From contig JAEZQS010000028.1 in NCBI GenBank assembly GCA_023412995.1, positions 1 through 8,377 of the forward strand: a stretch of 8,377 nucleotides of DNA. Reading direction: 5' to 3'. The notes beneath the pieces were generated by a model. The model ran no database searches and was not told where the DNA came from. It saw only the letters and a list, made by a program, of their open reading frames with translations. Below, piece by piece: positions 5,378-8,377 of this stretch (the stretch's first letter is position 1; each line of letters opens with the position of its first letter). Origin of the DNA: Pseudomonadota bacterium (GTDB lineage: Bacteria; Pseudomonadota; Gammaproteobacteria; Xanthomonadales; Rhodanobacteraceae). The translations under genes were made by a program, and so were the position numbers.

Positions 5378-6703
5378 CTACGCACTGGCGGCCCGCGGTT
5401 TGCGGATCCATTCGATGCGTGCATCCGCCGGATCCAGCAGCGCAGTGGCACCCTGGCCGAGCCAGAGATCCGCCACCGCGAGCAGGTCTCCTTCCCGTTC
5501 GAACAGCAGCGGCAGGCGCCCGCGCTGCCATGGCGGGATGCCCGCTTCCTGGAACAGGTCGCGCAACTCGCGCGTGTGGCCGCCGGTCGTCAGGCGCAGG
5601 CTTTCTCCGCCGCGGCGGAAGCGCACCTGCAGCGGCTGGCGCAGGCGGCCGCCGGCAAGGCGCAGCGTGCCGAGGTCGAGCGGCAGCGCGAGGTCGCTGC
5701 CGTCGAATCCCGCCACCCAGTCCAGCGGCGGGAACTGCAGCGGCGGCAGGGCGAACAGCAGGTCGCGGTAGCGGCGCACCTCGGTGCCTGGCCAGCGCAC
5801 GCAGGGCTGGCGGTCCTCGCCGGCCTCGGCCAGCTGGCGCACCAGCTCGGCCGCCTGGTAATGGGTGGGTTCGGGCAGCCGCAGCGACCGTAGCCAGCGC
5901 CGCAACACCGGGTCGCGCAACGCCAGCGGCAACCCCAGCCACTCGCGGTAACGCAGGGTGGAAGCATCCGTGCCGAGCGTGCGTGCCAGCGCGCGATCCG
6001 CCTCGCCGTCGATGAACTCGGCCGCGGCGCGTGCCCAGGCGGCGCTCTGCGCGATGCTCGCCTCCGCTTCGGGCCAGCGCCGCTGCACCCGCGGCAGCAC
6101 CTGCATGCGCAGGTAGTTGCGGTCGATCGACTGGTCGGCGTTGCTCGGATCGGCGATCCAGTCCAGGCGGTGGTGGTCCGCGTACTCGCGCAGTGCCGCG
6201 CGCGGCAAGGTCAGCAGCGGCCGCCAGGCCAGTCCGCAGCCGAGCCGGCGCAGTGGCCGCATGGCGCCGATGCCTTCGGGCCCCGCGCCGCGCAGGAGCT
6301 TCAGCAGCACGGTTTCGGCCTGGTCGTCGCGGTGGTGGGCCAGGGCGACGATCTCGCCCGGCGCAAGCAGGGTCTCGATTTCGCTGTAGCGCGCGCGCCG
6401 TGCGCTCGCCTCGAGGCCCAGCCCCGGGCTGCGCGCCACCACCACGCTGCGCGCCACGAACGGCACGTCGATGCCGGCGGCAAACGCGCTGCAGCGGGCC
6501 GCCCACGCGGCGCTTTCCTCGTGCAGGCCGTGGTTGACGTGCACCGCGCGCAGTCCGCGCTGGCGCGCCGCCGGCGTGCGTGCGAGGGCGTGCAGCAGCA
6601 CCGTGGAATCGAGGCCGCCGCTGAAGGCCACCAGCAGCGGCCCGGCCGGGACTTCCGCCAGGCCGGTTTCGATCAGCTCGTGCAGGCGGCTGGCGGGCAT
6701 CAT
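5378..6703 (-). CDS. tilS: tRNA(Ile)-lysidine synthase TilS
   Basis: TilS attaches lysine to C34 of the CAU anticodon of tRNA(Ile2), using ATP, so that the tRNA reads AUA and is charged with isoleucine; it is normally essential. At 441 aa it matches the long proteobacterial form (E. coli 432). Motifs are the PP-loop SGGLDST (28-34), VNHGLHEES (56-64), HHRDDQAETVLLKLLRG (123-139) with GPEGIGAMRPL, and DWIADPSN (181-188) followed by DRNYLRMQVLP (194-204). The C-terminal TilS_C region includes VRFRRGGESLRL and RELRDLFQEAGIPPWQRGRL (residues about 350-400). Two ATG codons in a row (6703 and 6700) are possible starts; neither has a clear Shine-Dalgarno sequence. Only ten bases separate it from the tdh stop, which suggests translational coupling to tdh. 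Confidence 0.96.
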   Translation of the reverse strand: MMPASRLHELIETGLAEVPAGPLLVAFSGGLDSTVLLHALARTPAARQRGLRAVHVNHGLHEESAAWAARCSAFAAGIDVPFVARSVVVARSPGLGLEASARRARYSEIETLLAPGEIVALAHHRDDQAETVLLKLLRGAGPEGIGAMRPLRRLGCGLAWRPLLTLPRAALREYADHHRLDWIADPSNADQSIDRNYLRMQVLPRVQRRWPEAEASIAQSAAWARAAAEFIDGEADRALARTLGTDASTLRYREWLGLPLALRDPVLRRWLRSLRLPEPTHYQAAELVRQLAEAGEDRQPCVRWPGTEVRRYRDLLFALPPLQFPPLDWVAGFDGSDLALPLDLGTLRLAGGRLRQPLQVRFRRGGESLRLTTGGHTRELRDLFQEAGIPPWQRGRLPLLFEREGDLLAVADLWLGQGATALLDPADARIEWIRKPRAASA

Positions 6704-6713
6704 GGCCGCGCGG

Positions 6714-7748
6714 TCACACCCACGAACAGACGACCTTCCCGCACTGGCCCGAGTCCATCAGGTCGAATCCCTTCTGGAAGTCATCGATCGCGAGCTGGTG
6801 GGTCAGCACCTTCTGCAGCGGGAAGCCGCTCAGCACCATCTGCGTCATCTTGTACCAGGTCTCGTACATGCGCCGGCCGTAGATGCCGTGCAGGGTGAGC
6901 CCCTTGAAGATCACCTTGTCCCAGTCGATGCCGGCGCCGTTGGGCAGCAGGCCGAGCAGGGCGACCTTGCCGCCGTGGTACATCACGTCGAGCAGGTCGT
7001 TGAACGCGCGCGGATTGCCGCTCATTTCCAGCCCCACGTCGAAGCCTTCCATGTGCAGGTCCTTGACCACCTCGCGCACGGACTGGCGCGACACGTTGAC
7101 CACCCGCGTCGCACCCATGTCGGCGGCGAGCTTCAGGCGGTAGTCGTTGACGTCGGTGACCACGACGTTGCGCGCGCCGACGTGCTTGCAGATGCCGGCG
7201 GCGATGATGCCGATGGGTCCGGCGCCGGTGATCAGCACGTCCTCGCCGATCACGTCGAATTCGAGCGCGCAGTGCGCCGCGTTGCCATAGGGATCGAAGA
7301 ACGCCGCCAGCTCGCTCGGGATCGGGTCCGGGATCGGCCACAGGTTGGAGGCGGGCACCGCCACGTATTCGGCGAACGCGCCGTTGCGGTTGACGCCGAT
7401 GCCGACGGTGTTGGGGCACAGGTGCTGCTTGCCCGCGCGGCAGTTGCGGCACACGCCGCACACGACGTGGCCCTCGGCCGACACGCGCTGGCCGACCTGG
7501 TAGCCGCGCACGGCGCTGCCGAGTTCGGCGATGCGACCGACGAACTCGTGGCCGATCACCAGCCCCGGGCGGATGGTGCGCTGGCTCCACGCGTCCCATT
7601 TGTAGATGTGCAGGTCGGTGCCGCAGATGGCGGTCTTCTCCAGCTTGACCAGCACGTCGTTGGGCCCGATTTCCGGGACCGGCACCTGTTCCATCCAGAT
7701 CCCCGGTGCGGCCTCGCGCTTGACCAAGGCCCTCATCATCTGTGTCAT
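6714..7748 (-). CDS. tdh: L-threonine 3-dehydrogenase
   Basis: Tdh oxidises L-threonine with NAD+ to 2-amino-3-ketobutyrate, which Kbl then cleaves to glycine and acetyl-CoA. It is a zinc-dependent medium-chain dehydrogenase. Numbering from the ATG at 7748 (344 aa): catalytic-zinc Cys42 in CGTDLHIY, HE at 67-68, structural-zinc cysteines 97, 100, 103 and 111, the nucleotide-binding GAGPIG (175-180) and Asp199 at the end of the second Rossmann strand, which favours NAD over NADP. EMSGNPRAF (241-249) and FKGLTLHGIYGRRMYETWYKM (281-301) are strongly Tdh-like. ATGs at 7739 and 7736 are also possible; the last gives 340 aa, as in related species. No start has a strong Shine-Dalgarno sequence. kbl, often its operon partner, is absent here. 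It is the first gene of the four-gene minus-strand group and is divergent from the response-regulator gene. Confidence 0.96.
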   Translation of the reverse strand: MTQMMRALVKREAAPGIWMEQVPVPEIGPNDVLVKLEKTAICGTDLHIYKWDAWSQRTIRPGLVIGHEFVGRIAELGSAVRGYQVGQRVSAEGHVVCGVCRNCRAGKQHLCPNTVGIGVNRNGAFAEYVAVPASNLWPIPDPIPSELAAFFDPYGNAAHCALEFDVIGEDVLITGAGPIGIIAAGICKHVGARNVVVTDVNDYRLKLAADMGATRVVNVSRQSVREVVKDLHMEGFDVGLEMSGNPRAFNDLLDVMYHGGKVALLGLLPNGAGIDWDKVIFKGLTLHGIYGRRMYETWYKMTQMVLSGFPLQKVLTHQLAIDDFQKGFDLMDSGQCGKVVCSWV

Positions 7749-7769
7749 CGATCGACTCGTTGCGCGCCG

Positions 7770-7793
7770 CACCGGCGCCTGCCGGCGATTATA
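7770..7793 (-). promoter_or_regulatory. Promoter -10 of the tdh gene group with adjoining inverted repeat
   Basis: On the minus strand a perfect TATAAT (7793-7788) lies 39 bases before the tdh ATG at 7748. The -35 position is GC-rich and not consensus-like. Directly downstream is an imperfect inverted repeat, CGCCGGC (7787-7781), loop AGGC, GCCGGTG (7776-7770), with one G-T pair in seven. The predicted transcript start falls at about 7781, so the repeat would be a 5'-end hairpin or an operator at the start site. A weak -35 with a perfect -10 suggests help from an activator or a moderate constitutive promoter; that part is inference. Confidence 0.5.
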
Positions 7794-7830
7794 GGACGCG
7801 CGCACGACGCGGCGGCCCGGGCCACCCGAC

Positions 7831-7860
7831 TTGTTAAGGCGGCTGAGAATGCCGACACTA
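7831..7860 (+). promoter_or_regulatory. Possible promoter of the response-regulator gene
   Basis: TTGTTA (7831-7836, four of six -35 bases) and GACACT (7854-7859, three of six -10 bases) are 17 bases apart and lie 34 bases before the ATG at 7894. This short AT-containing stretch stands out from GC-rich surroundings, which is the main support. The match is weak. Confidence 0.3.
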
Positions 7861-7893
7861 GCGGTGGCGCCGCATGCGTCGGGGAGGCAGCGC

Positions 7894-8377
7894 ATGGGAA
7901 TCCTGGCCTGGACCAAACGCCTGTTCGCCGGTCGCCCGCCGGAGGACCATCCGCACCGCCGCAGCAAGCCGCGCCTCAATGCCCGCGACGGCATGCGCGT
8001 GCTGGTGGTGGACGATTCCGCCACGGTGGTCGCGGTGCTGGCACGCATGCTGCGCCAGAACGGCTACGTGGTGATGGAGGCGGCCGATGCGGAGAAGGGC
8101 ATCGAGATCGCCCTCGCCCAGCAGCCCGATCTCGTGTTCCTCGACATCGTGCTGCCGGGGATGAACGGGTTTGCCGCGCTGCGCCTGCTGCGGCGCCAGC
8201 CGGCGACGCGCGAGATCCCGATCATCATGATGAGCGGGAACGAGCAGGCGACGGAGCAGTTCTATGCCCAGCGGATCGGCGCCGACGACTTCATGAAGAA
8301 GCCCTTCTCGCGCGCGGAGGTGTTTGCGCGCATCGAGCGGCTGCTCGACGTCTCGCTGCTGCCGCGGCGCCACGGGT
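7894..8377 (+). CDS. Response regulator receiver protein (3' end beyond the window)
   Basis: The reading frame is open to the window edge, giving 161 codons without a stop. It encodes a CheY-like receiver domain (about residues 34-153) with the acidic pair Asp40-Asp41 in VVDDS, phospho-acceptor Asp84 in FLDIVLPGMNG, Ser114 in MMSG as the switch Ser/Thr, and Lys136-Pro137 in MKKPF. The segment EQFYAQRIGADDF resembles PilH/PilG-type single-domain regulators of twitching motility and chemosensory systems; this is a family resemblance, not an assignment. Residues 1-33 form a basic extension (MGILAWTKRLFAG, then His/Arg-rich) whose first turn could be amphipathic. GGGGAGG (7881-7887) is six bases before the ATG, a strong start signal. 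Because the end is cut off, an output domain cannot be ruled out, though the receiver fold is already complete. It is divergent from tdh; no histidine kinase is visible. Confidence 0.9.
   Translation, partial: MGILAWTKRLFAGRPPEDHPHRRSKPRLNARDGMRVLVVDDSATVVAVLARMLRQNGYVVMEAADAEKGIEIALAQQPDLVFLDIVLPGMNGFAALRLLRRQPATREIPIIMMSGNEQATEQFYAQRIGADDFMKKPFSRAEVFARIERLLDVSLLPRRHG

Noticed and set aside
7749..8048. A 100-residue N-terminal extension of Tdh up to 8048.
   Set aside because: It would run through the TATAAT promoter and antisense to the receiver gene, and exceeds the family length of about 340 residues.
7858..8373. A 171-codon minus-strand open frame at the right edge.
   Set aside because: It is antisense to the receiver-domain gene, which has all phosphorelay residues and a strong ribosome site. 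The antisense product is His/Arg-rich with no family resemblance.
1..8377. A new defence, RiPP or secretion system, suggested by TldD/PmbA or the DUF4870 protein.
   Set aside because: TldD/PmbA are widespread housekeeping proteases, and the other genes are core functions. No precursor peptide, modification enzyme, toxin or nuclease partner is present.

Overview
The window is an ordinary chromosomal housekeeping segment of a high-GC gammaproteobacterium, most likely Xanthomonadaceae/Lysobacteraceae (Lysobacter, Luteimonas or a relative). The evidence is the very GC-rich coding sequence, GTG starts for pmbA and probably ispA, Xanthomonas-like Tdh and IspA sequences, and GGGAATR heptad repeats between genes. 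No mobile element, CRISPR array, tRNA or rRNA was found. I see no new multi-gene system; the less expected features are small DNA and RNA structures at gene borders.

Left part (1-3567): tldD (+), darP/yjgA (-) and pmbA/tldE (+). TldD and PmbA form the heterodimeric TldD/TldE metalloprotease, but their genes are separated by the inverted ribosome-assembly gene darP. tldD and darP converge on an inverted pair of GGGAATR heptad tracts that supply the TAG stop codon of both genes. darP and pmbA diverge from a 148-bp spacer that must hold promoters for both.

Middle (3568-4102): a small DUF4870 membrane protein gene (+) with a strong Shine-Dalgarno sequence and a possible promoter with dyad symmetry. 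It converges on ispA; an 8-bp perfect inverted repeat contains the stop codons of both genes.

Right part (4099-7748): four genes on the minus strand in the order tdh, tilS, xseB, ispA. They encode threonine 3-dehydrogenase, tRNA(Ile)-lysidine synthase, the exonuclease VII small subunit and farnesyl diphosphate synthase. Gaps are 10, 69 and 51 bp (taking the downstream ispA start), so they are probably an operon read from a promoter with a perfect TATAAT upstream of tdh. The products are functionally unrelated, apart from the widespread xseB-ispA pairing.

Right edge (7894-8377): a response-regulator receiver gene (+), divergent from tdh and cut by the window end. It carries all the classical phosphorelay residues plus a 33-residue basic N-terminal extension.
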